Under the pieces are notes generated by a model. The model had not been told where the DNA came from and made no database searches. It worked only from the letters and a program-made list of their open reading frames with translations. This document shows, in pieces, positions 23,720 through 31,628 of a DNA stretch of 64,000 nucleotides (within the stretch, counting starts at the first letter, position 1; every line of letters starts with the position of its first letter). Origin of the DNA: CAZRCZ01 sp964598765. GTDB taxonomy: Bacteria; Sumerlaeota; Sumerlaeia; MVZB01; JAJFLK01. The stretch is from positions 124,001 through 188,000 of the forward strand of contig CAZRCZ010000004.1 of NCBI GenBank assembly GCA_964598765.1, written 5' to 3'. Position numbers and translations under genes: made by a program.

Positions 23720-25027
23720 TCATGCTCTCTGCGGATTCTTCTTCACCTGCAATTCAGACCGCTTTAGCCGCGAAACTTTGGCCAATTCGATCTCCGGATG
23801 CTTAAAGCCGATCAGGTCCTTGGCGTGGTCGGCGACTTTGTGAATCGCCTCCAAGACCTGTTTCGTGTCGTCGCGGCTTCCGAGGAAAATGTGGTGCGGA
23901 ATCCAGACCGCCTCCTCATACGCCGCGCGTTTGGCGTGAGGGCAATCGTAAGTCCGGCGCGAAGCCGCCCAAGCGGGATAGCGTTTGGCATTCATCTTGA
24001 AAAGAGGACTGACGTCCAGCGATTCGTAGAATTGCCCGTCGCACGGAACCCCCTCGGCGTTCAGCGCGACGACAAACGCGTCGCGGTGCAACCCGCCGAA
24101 CGCCTCGGCGTTGTATTTGAAGACGTATTGATAGGCGGCTTGAGCGGTGATGCGCGGGTCCTTGCGCAAAGTTGAAAGCCCCGGAATTTGGGGGACGCCT
24201 GCGTCGAGGATTTCCATGTTTTTGTTGCGTCGCTTGTGTTGCGCCGGAAGCCGCTTGAGTTGAATTTCCGCAATCGCCGCCTGAAGATCGGAAAGTCGGT
24301 AATTATGGCCGATCACCTGCGCGCTCAGGCTTCCGCCGGGGCGTTGGCGTCCGCAGTTGGTCAGCGCGAAAAGATAATCCATGATCTTATCGTCGTTGGT
24401 CGTGACGACGCCCCCTTCGCCCGACGTCATCAGCTTGCTACTCTGCAAACTGAACGATCCGGCGTCGCCTAGAGAGCCGACCCCTTTCCCGTTCCATTTC
24501 CCGCCGTGGGCGTGGGCGCAGTCCTCCAAAATTTTCAATCCGCGCTTCTTGGCGATCCGGCCGATGGCGTCCATGTCGGCGATCCTGCAGGCCAGATGAA
24601 CCGGAAGGATCGCCTGCGTTTTCGGCGTGATCGCCGCCTCGATGGCGTCGGAGGAAATCGTGTAGGTTGTGGGGTCAATATCCGCGAAGACCGGCGCGCA
24701 ACCGTTGAAGAGCGCGGCGGCGGCGGTCGCCTCGAACGTGTAGGCCGGAACAATAATCTCCGCCCCCGGCTCGACGCGCATGGCTTCGAGCGCGATTTCG
24801 AGCGAGACCGTCCCGTTGGCGACGCACTGCGCGAATTTGCAGTCGTGCGCCTTGGCGAACGCCTCGGCGAATCGCTTGGCGTGGACGTTGGGCATGGGAT
24901 AGCCTCCCCAACTTCCGCTCTTGACGACTTGGGCGACCGCCTTGACTTCGCGGTCGTCGTGCATCGGCCATTGGGTCCACGGTTTGGTGCGGACCTTCGG
25001 TCCGCCTTGCAGGGCGAGTTTGGACAT
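23720..25027 (-). CDS. DegT/DnrJ/EryC1/StrS-family PLP aminotransferase
   Basis: 435 residues, PLP-dependent sugar or cyclitol aminotransferase fold type I. Landmarks: SGSWGGYPMPN near the N-terminus; CVANGTVSLEIALEA phosphate-binding region; PAYTFEATAAAAL; FADIDPTTYTI; LEDCAHAHGG; and SLQSSKLMTSGEGGVV with the PLP-binding Lys (about residue 204). C-terminal GQFYESLDVSPLF and PHHIFLG are typical. Sugar substrate unknown. The Gfo/Idh/MocA dehydrogenase on the same strand at 27177-28310 is a frequent pathway partner of this family, but other genes separate them here. A TA-like pair lies directly upstream. Confidence 0.92.
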   Translation of the reverse strand: MSKLALQGGPKVRTKPWTQWPMHDDREVKAVAQVVKSGSWGGYPMPNVHAKRFAEAFAKAHDCKFAQCVANGTVSLEIALEAMRVEPGAEIIVPAYTFEATAAAALFNGCAPVFADIDPTTYTISSDAIEAAITPKTQAILPVHLACRIADMDAIGRIAKKRGLKILEDCAHAHGGKWNGKGVGSLGDAGSFSLQSSKLMTSGEGGVVTTNDDKIMDYLFALTNCGRQRPGGSLSAQVIGHNYRLSDLQAAIAEIQLKRLPAQHKRRNKNMEILDAGVPQIPGLSTLRKDPRITAQAAYQYVFKYNAEAFGGLHRDAFVVALNAEGVPCDGQFYESLDVSPLFKMNAKRYPAWAASRRTYDCPHAKRAAYEEAVWIPHHIFLGSRDDTKQVLEAIHKVADHAKDLIGFKHPEIELAKVSRLKRSELQVKKNPQRA

Positions 25028-25062
25028 ATCAGTATCCTAATTTTCTTGAAGTAATTGAGCCG

Positions 25063-25419
25063 TCATTTTGACAAAGGACGGATTCGAACCGATCCCGGAG
25101 AGATAACGATAAAAGATGCCCTGACTTCAGCGGCATGATGCTCCAGCACTTCGGCAACGAGTTCGGCCTTTGATTCAGGACTCAGACCTTCCAATCGCAA
25201 GAGTATGACACCCGTTTGAATTTTCCTCCAGCGTATTGCGAGTTCGCCGAAATCTTTGTCGGAGGTCAATAAGATCCGACCGGTCTGCTCGGCTTCGTTC
25301 AGGACGGCGGCATCGGATTTTCCCGGGCTTGATTCCGCGACTGACGAAACCTCGTGCCCCTCTATTCGCAATCGCCCAACGATGGGAGCGTCAACGCTTT
25401 CCTCGGCGAGAATTTTCAT
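25063..25419 (-). CDS. DUF5615 PIN-like toxin
   Basis: 118 residues, compact PIN/Mut7-C-like fold. The N-terminal MKILAEESVDAPIVGRLRIEG carries the first acidic residue (normally an Asp in LxDExl; here EES), and LLTSDKDFGELAIRW carries the conserved TxDxDF motif. GVILLRLEGLSP and the closing beta strand fit the family. Predicted RNase toxin of a type II toxin-antitoxin pair. Its ATG overlaps the stop of the DUF433 gene by 4 bases (ATGA, 25416-25419). Confidence 0.8.
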   Translation of the reverse strand: MKILAEESVDAPIVGRLRIEGHEVSSVAESSPGKSDAAVLNEAEQTGRILLTSDKDFGELAIRWRKIQTGVILLRLEGLSPESKAELVAEVLEHHAAEVRASFIVISPGSVRIRPLSK

Positions 25420-25670
25420 CCGTGGATCGGGGACAAGGGATAGACCGCGTCGGACCGCAACATTTGCGCCGCAAAACCCATCGCCGCCCGGATTTGCGTT
25501 TCGGTGAGATGCGGATGAGCGCGGAGAACGTCCGCCACCGACTCACCCGCCGCGAGTTTATCGAGGATCAGCTCCACCGAAATCCGCGTTCCCTTGATCG
25601 TCGGTTTTCCCATGAGGATGGCCGGATCGCAGACGATGAATTCGCTCGGTTTTTGATTTTCCATCCTCAT
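25416..25670 (-). CDS. DUF433 antitoxin
   Basis: 84 residues from ATG 25670 (ATG 25664 or a start further upstream also possible). VCDPAILMGKPTIKGTRISV and ILDKLAAGESVADVLRAHPH are the two signature segments of DUF433 proteins, which carry a winged/helix-turn-helix DNA-binding fold. It is encoded upstream of the DUF5615 protein with a 4-base overlap, the standard order for this antitoxin-toxin pair, so it likely binds both its partner and the operon promoter. Confidence 0.85.
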   Translation of the reverse strand: MRMENQKPSEFIVCDPAILMGKPTIKGTRISVELILDKLAAGESVADVLRAHPHLTETQIRAAMGFAAQMLRSDAVYPLSPIHG

Positions 25671-25757
25671 TATCCCCACTTTTATTTGAGCATAAACCCT
25701 CACGGGACTCCAAAGATTCTTTGGATTGGAGGTATCGCCTGTCTCCGAATCAATCCG

Positions 25758-26990
25758 CTACGGCGATTGGCTCACAATGTTTCCCTTCGGGTCCAGCGTC
25801 ACGCTCCAGTTGTAGTCTTTCATCTTGTAGCTCCCGCGAACGACCGGTTTGGCGGGTTTGGAAACGTCGAGAATTTGCAATCCCTCTTCCCCGGCGGCGA
25901 CGTAAACCAGCGAGCCGGAAACGGCGACGTCCCATGCTCCGCCTTTGGCGGCGAATTCGCCGCGCGCGAGAGGCTTGCCCGGATCCGAGACGTCGAAAAT
26001 TTTCAACCCGCTTTTATCAGAGGCGACGAACAGTAGCGAATCAGAGGCGGCGATTTTACGGATGCTGGTTGAAACCTTGATTGCGCCTTTCTTGACGGGC
26101 GAACGCGGATCGGAGAGGTCAAAGATTTCAATGATCGAGGTATCGTTCGGTTCTCCGCCAGCGGCAAAGAGCCGCGAGCCAGAGATTGTGGTCAGCCAAG
26201 CCCCTTTGCGGGTAACGCAAGTCCCCAAGAATTGCGGAGACGTTGAAACCGAAACATCAAACAGATAAATGCCGAAGTTGTCTACTTTCGGAATGCAAAC
26301 CAAGCGATCCGAGTAAGATGAACCCCACAAAATCAGCGATTTCTCCTCAACCTTGCACTCGCCTACTTTCAATGGTTTGGCGGGATTCGTAATGTCGTAA
26401 ATCATGAGCCGATTGGGGGCGATAACGTAGGCGAGATTGCCTCGTGCGCCGAGAAGTCCCTCATCTTTAGGGAAAGGAGAAGGGGTAGCAAATTCCGGGT
26501 GTGCCGGATTGGAAATCTCAATGACTTCGCTCTTGCTTGACCCCAAGCACGCGACAAACGCCACGGAATCGGTAAGAACACCCTTCATGACGGTCGAAGT
26601 CATGGCCCAATGCGTGGGGAACATCGCATCGAACATCGAATCTGGATTTTTTGTGGTGGTGGTTACAGTCGTCACCAAATCGTTGGCTCGGACTTTTCCC
26701 AACAAGATTGGGTTGGCCGGATCCGAGACGTCAAGAAAGGAGCGGTAGGAACCTTCGCCGAGCAGAACTTTATTACCCCGGACAACAACCGCATCGCACC
26801 GATACTTGCCGGTTGTCGTCGAGTTGGAAGTTCTCGACGCTTGAGCAACCGCGCTGGCAACCACTCCATGCATCCACTTGTCGAAGGCAAGTTTGCCACC
26901 GTAAAGAAGCAACCCAATCCACGCGGCGATGAGGAACAATCCGACCACCTTTGCCACAAACCGGAGAGTCAGGGAAAGTCGGTTCGGCAT
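25758..26990 (-). CDS. membrane-anchored LVIVD-repeat beta-propeller protein
   Basis: 410 residues from ATG 26990; a 14-residue upstream extension is possible. One N-terminal membrane helix (VGLFLIAAWIGLLLYGG, about 15-31) places the remainder outside the cytoplasm. Repeated blades carry the LVIVD pattern: FLDVSDPANPILLGKVRAND, VIEISNPAHPEF, IYDITNPAKPLKVGECK, IFDLSDPRSPVKKGAIK, IFDVSDPGKPLARGEF, ILDVSKPAKPVVRGSYK, about seven in all, enough for a closed propeller. Probably a surface or periplasmic protein-binding scaffold. Function unknown. Confidence 0.8.
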   Translation of the reverse strand: MPNRLSLTLRFVAKVVGLFLIAAWIGLLLYGGKLAFDKWMHGVVASAVAQASRTSNSTTTGKYRCDAVVVRGNKVLLGEGSYRSFLDVSDPANPILLGKVRANDLVTTVTTTTKNPDSMFDAMFPTHWAMTSTVMKGVLTDSVAFVACLGSSKSEVIEISNPAHPEFATPSPFPKDEGLLGARGNLAYVIAPNRLMIYDITNPAKPLKVGECKVEEKSLILWGSSYSDRLVCIPKVDNFGIYLFDVSVSTSPQFLGTCVTRKGAWLTTISGSRLFAAGGEPNDTSIIEIFDLSDPRSPVKKGAIKVSTSIRKIAASDSLLFVASDKSGLKIFDVSDPGKPLARGEFAAKGGAWDVAVSGSLVYVAAGEEGLQILDVSKPAKPVVRGSYKMKDYNWSVTLDPKGNIVSQSP

Positions 26991-27032
26991 TGGGTTGTAC
27001 TCCAGCTGAAATTCAGATGATTCGCCAACCAA

Positions 27033-27080
27033 GTGGCATGGGCATCCTGCCCATGTTCACGGGCGGGACGTGCGTGCCAC
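27033..27080. repeat. 48-bp nested palindrome (GTGGCA ... TGCCAC)
   Basis: Outer ends GTGGCA and TGCCAC pair; inside lies CATGGGCA-TCC-TGCCCATG (27038-27056), a perfect 8-bp hairpin. It is intergenic between the Gfo/Idh/MocA and LVIVD genes and resembles REP-like elements found elsewhere in the window, sharing the GTGGCA start with 16302-16325. Confidence 0.55.
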
Positions 27081-27176
27081 ACCTTTGGCGGGATGGCCGA
27101 CTTCGAGTTCGAGGACGGTGAGACCCGTGATAGTTTTCGCTCAAATCAAATCTATCATGCAACGCCTCACGTTGCA

Positions 27177-28310
27177 TTATTTGATCTTCTCAACCTTGAT
27201 CCATTTGCCTGCCGTCGCCGATTTTTCGACCGCCTCCAAGACGGCCTGCGTTCGGCAACCGTCGAGGAAATCGGGTTGGGCGTTTTTGCCCGAGGCGATG
27301 CCCTCGATGAAATCGTAAACCTCGTGCGTGAAGGTGTGCTCCCAACCGATGATGTGTCCCATCGGCCACCAGTTTTTCCAATAGGGGTGATAGTCTCTGC
27401 TCACGAGGATATTGGCGAATCCGCGCGTTTCCTGTTTGCCGGTGTTGTCGTAAAAATGCAGGCGGTTCATGTCCTCCAGATCGAAGACAAGGCTTCCTTT
27501 CTCGCCGTTGATCTCGAACTTGTTGTTATTGTCGCGTCCGGTGGCGAAGCGCGTGACTTCGAGCGTCCCATGCGCGCCGCTCTCGAAGCGAAGCAACGCC
27601 GTCGCCATGTCGTCCACCGTCACCTTTCCCTTCTTCCTCGGATTTTCGGGCAAGGGACGCTCCTTGATGAACGTCTCCATGTCCCCCGCGACCTCCTTGA
27701 TCTCGCCGACCAAATAACGCGCCAAATCCAAAACGTGCGCGCCCAAATCGCCAAGCGCGCCGGAACCGGCCTTGGATTTTTCCATCCGCCAGAATCGCGG
27801 CAATTTCGGATCGAGCAACCACGACTGCAAGTAGCATCCGCGGAAATGATAAATTTTGCCGAGACCGCCATCCTCAATAATTTGTTTCGCCAAAACGACG
27901 GCGGGAACGCGCCGATAATTAAACGCGACCATGTTGTGGACTTTGGCCTTGCGGACCGCCGCGAGCATTTGCTTGGCTTCGGCCAGCGTGTTGGCGAGCG
28001 GCTTTTCGCAAAGGACGTGCTTGCCCGCCTTGGCCGCCGCAATCGCAATCGGCGCGTGCGTGTCCCCGGGCGTGCCGATGTCAATCATCTCGAGGTCCTC
28101 GCGCCCGACCAACCGCTTGTAATCGGTTTCATAGGAATCCCAACCGAATTGCAGGGCGAATTTGCGCACCGCGTCTTCATTCCGCCCGCAAATCGCCGCC
28201 ATGCGGGGCGTCAGGGTGGGGTTCATAAACGGGCCGACCTGCCGATAGGCGTTGCTGTGGGATCGCCCCATGAATTGATAGCCGATCATTCCGACGCGGA
28301 TTTCCGACAT
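27177..28310 (-). CDS. Gfo/Idh/MocA-family NAD(P)-dependent oxidoreductase
   Basis: 377 residues from ATG 28310, chosen because AAGGAG (28322-28317) lies six bases before it. Rossmann fold at the N-terminus (RVGMIGYQFMGRSHSNAYRQ: GxxxxG with Met-Gly), DIGTPGDTHAPIAIAAAKAG, and the catalytic signature CEKPLANTLAEA (Glu-Lys-Pro). The C-terminal substrate domain has NYRRVPA, GALGDLGAHVLDLARYLVG, and a C-terminal HTFTHEVYDFIEGIASG. Acts on a sugar or inositol; substrate not deducible. Possibly works with the DegT aminotransferase at 23720-25027. Confidence 0.92.
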   Translation of the reverse strand: MSEIRVGMIGYQFMGRSHSNAYRQVGPFMNPTLTPRMAAICGRNEDAVRKFALQFGWDSYETDYKRLVGREDLEMIDIGTPGDTHAPIAIAAAKAGKHVLCEKPLANTLAEAKQMLAAVRKAKVHNMVAFNYRRVPAVVLAKQIIEDGGLGKIYHFRGCYLQSWLLDPKLPRFWRMEKSKAGSGALGDLGAHVLDLARYLVGEIKEVAGDMETFIKERPLPENPRKKGKVTVDDMATALLRFESGAHGTLEVTRFATGRDNNNKFEINGEKGSLVFDLEDMNRLHFYDNTGKQETRGFANILVSRDYHPYWKNWWPMGHIIGWEHTFTHEVYDFIEGIASGKNAQPDFLDGCRTQAVLEAVEKSATAGKWIKVEKIK

Positions 28311-28492
28311 TGAAAATCTCCTTTGATTCGCAACTCGATCTCTGATTTGGTTCAACGCGACAAGGCGTGAGGGGCAATTTACACGCGGTTCGGGGGAAGT
28401 TCCATGCTTTTTTGGTTAAGGGAACCTCGAAAAACGCGGTTTTTGGAGCAAGCGTTATGAATTGAAGCCCGGAGAAGGGTTCGACGGAGGCG

Positions 28493-28615
28493 ATCCTTCA
28501 GATGGCGGTCAAAGCGATTAAACAATCGGTCCAACGCGCCGGCTCGCCTCAATTGTTCCCGGAACAGCCGGATCGTCTTGGCGTCGGGGACTGGCTTGTG
28601 GGGGGCCAAATGTGC
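28493..28615 (-). pseudogene. IS5-family transposase remnant
   Basis: A 41-codon stretch reads HKPVPDAKTIRLFREQLRRA followed by GALDRLFNRFDRHLKD, the conserved VPDxxTIxxFR motif and following helix of IS5-family (IS1031/IS427-like) DDE transposases. On both sides the similarity stops abruptly and no DDE residues or terminal repeats are present. A decayed insertion. Confidence 0.65.
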
Positions 28616-28644
28616 TTGGGCGCGCGCCTGTCTCTCGAATTTCC

Positions 28645-28810
28645 ATCATCCGTCCAATCCGTGTACGTCCGTGTCCAAGAAAATAAGAAGAGATTCTCAC
28701 GCCGAGGCGCAGAGTCCGCGGAGAAGATCACAAATCCCCCGCCCCTTTTGCTTTTGGCGGTCGTTCCTTCATCCTTCATCCCTCATCCTTCCGCTTTCAT
28801 CCCTTCTTCA
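28645..28810. repeat. cluster of dispersed simple repeats
   Basis: Three repeat types in a row: CCGTGTACGTCCGTGTCC (about 28656-28678, related to 16245-16272); AGAGATTCTCACGCCGAGGC and continuation (28689-28725, related to 15271-15285); and CCTTCATCCTTCATCCCTCA with continuation (28764-28800, reverse of 10464-10496). With the IS5 remnant this makes 28311-28913 a non-coding accumulation zone. Confidence 0.55.
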
Positions 28811-28913
28811 AGGTGGGAGGGGCGCTCCGCGCCGTGACATCCGGCAAGAACGACCACGGAATCATCGCCGCAAAGACTACGCTCCCGCCAGTGCTTCCAT
28901 TATGGAAAACGAA

Positions 28914-29636
28914 TTACCTTTCTAGTAAACGTCCCCCCGGTCCTAAGGGGACACTCTCAATCGGCACGGGAACCGAAACGCTTCTCAAGAAGCCCGTCTC
29001 CATTACAAACGACACGCAACCGGTCACCACCCGATGTTGAACCTTGCCACAGTATATTGGAACATACTGGACCGTGACGATGTGAATTGGATAGTTGTAG
29101 TCACCCACGCCGTCGTGGGTCGTAGTAATATAGTCGGGTTGAGTATGACCGTTCTGTGTAATACGGTAATACATTGCATAGGGCCCTCTTATTCGCTCCA
29201 TGATCTCATCTGCTCTTTGGAACAGCACATCGGGATCGGCAGGAATTCCGCTGAGGCTCTTCCATAAAAGCCACATAATGAATCGCTTTCGACTGTCAAC
29301 ACCCCGGTGGGCTTGTAAAATATGGCCCTCCTTGTTCAAGACAAAGGAAAATACGTCAACCTCGGGCGAGAAGTCATTGCTTTCCGCAAGTTCTACATCC
29401 GCTTTTCCGTTGCCCATCCTCTCAAAGTGAGACCTAGGAGTAATCTTGCATCCAAAAATCGCTTTCGCATGTGAAATGGCCGCACGATCCATATTGTCTC
29501 TTTGCTCTTGTGTAAGCGTCTCCCAGTTGATGCCCTGCGGGCTGACGAGGTGCCGCTTGGATCGTGCCCACAATGCAAAACACATCACAAGAATTAAACC
29601 TCCAACGGTCAAGAGAAGGATGCATCTAATTCGCAT
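28914..29636 (-). CDS. hypothetical protein with N-terminal membrane helix
   Basis: 240 residues from ATG 29636 (GTG 29648 also possible). One N-terminal hydrophobic helix (CILLLTVGGLILVMCFALW), then a hydrophilic extracytoplasmic domain with no motif I recognise: LTQEQRDNMDRAAISHAKAI, FSFVLNKEGHILQAHRGVDS, YPIHIVTVQYVPIYCG. Single gene between repeat-filled stretches, visibly more AT-rich than its neighbours and with different codon use, which suggests recent acquisition. No function offered. Confidence 0.6.
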   Translation of the reverse strand: MRIRCILLLTVGGLILVMCFALWARSKRHLVSPQGINWETLTQEQRDNMDRAAISHAKAIFGCKITPRSHFERMGNGKADVELAESNDFSPEVDVFSFVLNKEGHILQAHRGVDSRKRFIMWLLWKSLSGIPADPDVLFQRADEIMERIRGPYAMYYRITQNGHTQPDYITTTHDGVGDYNYPIHIVTVQYVPIYCGKVQHRVVTGCVSFVMETGFLRSVSVPVPIESVPLGPGGRLLER

Positions 29637-29648
29637 TCGATCAATCAC

Positions 29649-30125
29649 TTCACGAAAAGCGGTGGATAATGGAGTCTTTGGATGACAGCGCCGTGCTCCT
29701 TAATAGCATTACTTTTAGAAGCAATTCCATCCCAGCGGCCGTCAGTGTAAGACATGGGGGACGTTGACTATGAAAGTAATTCGTTTTCCGGTCATTTGAA
29801 CGTCCTTGGGTCCGTCGCATTTCCACCGTCGTTGGGAATCCGGAAATCGCTTTATGCATCCACACCCTACCCTCTCCCTTCCAAAGGGAGAGGGGTTTGG
29901 GAGGCGCTGGGAAACCAGTTCACACGCGCTCGTCGAGAGAGTCGGCGATTCGCGATCTCAGACCCTCAATCCTTGCTACCACGAAGCGCGCGGAAATGCA
30001 ATGCGGGGCAGAGGGCGGGCAGGACCTTCTCCAAGTTCGACTTCAAGGGCCGAAGCCGAGGGCAAAAGGGAGCCCGCTGAAGCGGGCTGAAAAGAACTAG
30101 CCGATCATCCGACCTTGAAAAGGTC
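29649..30125. other. gene-free stretch with small hairpins
   Basis: 477 bases without a supported gene. It contains a CTCTCCC/GGGAGAG hairpin around 29873-29892 and a perfect 8-bp hairpin AGCCCGCT-GA-AGCGGGCT at 30071-30088, close to the end of the glycosyltransferase gene on the other strand. Confidence 0.45.
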
Positions 30126-31628
30126 CTAAGTCGGCGGTCTTGCGGCGGGCGTGAAGCGCAAAAGACGGAGCACGCCGATCTTGCGCTTGTTGTTCGAGGA
30201 TTCGCAGGGACCGAAAAGTTTTTCCGCCGCCTCGACGAGATCGGGGCGGTTTCCGTGATACCAGACCATCCAAACCGTTTTGCGCGAAGCCAGCGGCGCG
30301 AGCGCCGAAGTCAGCGCAGTTTGATCGTCGGCGTATCGGTCAACTTCAAGATCAATTTTCACGCCGGGAAAATAGAGACGAACGCCATCGGCGATTTCGC
30401 TTGGAACGCAGATCAGACCGTCGCCGTCCCGGTAATCGCGGGCGAGCTTGCCAATCAACTCGCGGAAAGGCTCGGTTGGGGTGCGGAGGAACACCGTCGC
30501 GCCGGCGGTCAGGATAATTGCCAACGCGGCGTGAAGAAATGTTCCAATTCGGGGTCGGCGGGGAAAAAAGTCCGTGACGATTCCTCCGGCGAGCATCGCC
30601 CCGCACGGAAGCGCGCCGATCAGATAACGCGCCGGACCGAAGACCGAAATCGGCAAACGAAGGATTTTGGACAGCGCATACGACGCCGCCATGATCGCGG
30701 GAGGAATCAAAATCACTCTCACGCAAAAGGATTCGGCGTTGGATAAAAATCTCCGCCGTTTCCAAATTTGCCGGAGCAGAATCGTTGCCATAGTCAAACC
30801 CGCGGCTTCTACGACGCGATTGATGCGCGTGTATTGAACATATCCCTCTTCCCCCATTGTTCCTGCCAGAAGCGTTCCGAAGTGCAAAAGAAAATTGATC
30901 CGCGTCGTGTGGGCGATTTCATTCCTTTCGCGCGTAGCGGCATGGAACAAAAGCGCGGGAGCCGCCGAAAGAAGCGAGAGCGTCAGCGCGATCAGCGAAG
31001 TCCGGAGAAGTTCGGGATGGATCGCGCGCCGACGCCAAGCGTCGTAGATAAAAGCCGCAAAAACAATGGCAAAAGAAGCGGAGGTCCAAAACGCGCAGAG
31101 AACCGACAAGAGGTAGATGATCTTCCATCCCGTTCGTCGTGGATCGCTTGAAACTTCCCAATGCGCTCGCGTGGCCCAGACCGTCTCAAGGAGGACTAAT
31201 TCGTAACCGCGCGCCTGAATCCCCTGATGGAGCGCAAGTTGGTTGAGCGCGAAGAGGGTGACGCCGATTGCGGCTCCTTTCGAATCCGGAACTTTCTTTG
31301 CGAGCAAGCCGAAGGAAGCCATTGCGGCCAGCCAACAAGAGACGGAAAAGAGCCGCAGGGTCGCTTCATTCGCGGGCGCGCCGGACAAGCCAACGAAACC
31401 CTTGGCAAGAACGTAATAGAGAGGAAAATGCCCGCGCCGAAGACGTTCAAGAGTCATTTCTTGGGAAGAGGAATTTACCGCGTGGAGCGTGTAGAGCTCG
31501 TCCACCCAAAATCCATTGAAATGCAAATGAAGAATAAGAAGAAGAAATCCGGCAAGGACGCTCAAGGCCGCGATTCCGACCCCGGCAAGAAGGGCCGGAT
31601 CCGACCCTGCGCCGCGCCGGATCATCAA
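30126..31628 (-). CDS. GT39/PMT-like membrane glycosyltransferase
   Basis: 500 residues, about ten transmembrane helices. After helix 1 comes FNGFWVDELYTLHAV, the acidic DE loop that forms the catalytic site in GT-C enzymes, then GHFPLYYVLAKGF, a second conserved loop of the ArnT/PMT_2 group. The C-terminal 120 residues form a soluble domain (LICVPSEIADGVRLYFPG; TVWMVWYHGNRPDLVEAAEK). It would transfer a sugar from a lipid carrier to a lipid or protein outside the membrane. Its ATG overlaps the stop of the giant repeat protein by 4 bases, so the two are translationally coupled. Confidence 0.8.
   Translation of the reverse strand: MMIRRGAGSDPALLAGVGIAALSVLAGFLLLILHLHFNGFWVDELYTLHAVNSSSQEMTLERLRRGHFPLYYVLAKGFVGLSGAPANEATLRLFSVSCWLAAMASFGLLAKKVPDSKGAAIGVTLFALNQLALHQGIQARGYELVLLETVWATRAHWEVSSDPRRTGWKIIYLLSVLCAFWTSASFAIVFAAFIYDAWRRRAIHPELLRTSLIALTLSLLSAAPALLFHAATRERNEIAHTTRINFLLHFGTLLAGTMGEEGYVQYTRINRVVEAAGLTMATILLRQIWKRRRFLSNAESFCVRVILIPPAIMAASYALSKILRLPISVFGPARYLIGALPCGAMLAGGIVTDFFPRRPRIGTFLHAALAIILTAGATVFLRTPTEPFRELIGKLARDYRDGDGLICVPSEIADGVRLYFPGVKIDLEVDRYADDQTALTSALAPLASRKTVWMVWYHGNRPDLVEAAEKLFGPCESSNNKRKIGVLRLLRFTPAARPPT

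Noticed and set aside
25070..25100. T-loop-like sequence GGTTCGAATCC on the minus strand, suggesting a tRNA
   Set aside because: The surrounding bases do not form the T-stem, and no acceptor or anticodon arm is found; the bases are coding for the end of the DUF5615 protein.
27033..28313. 426-codon plus-strand frame
   Set aside because: Antisense to the well-supported Gfo/Idh/MocA gene and reads through a palindromic repeat.
29650..29865. 71-codon minus-strand frame
   Set aside because: No RBS, no homology-like pattern, located in a spacer with hairpins.
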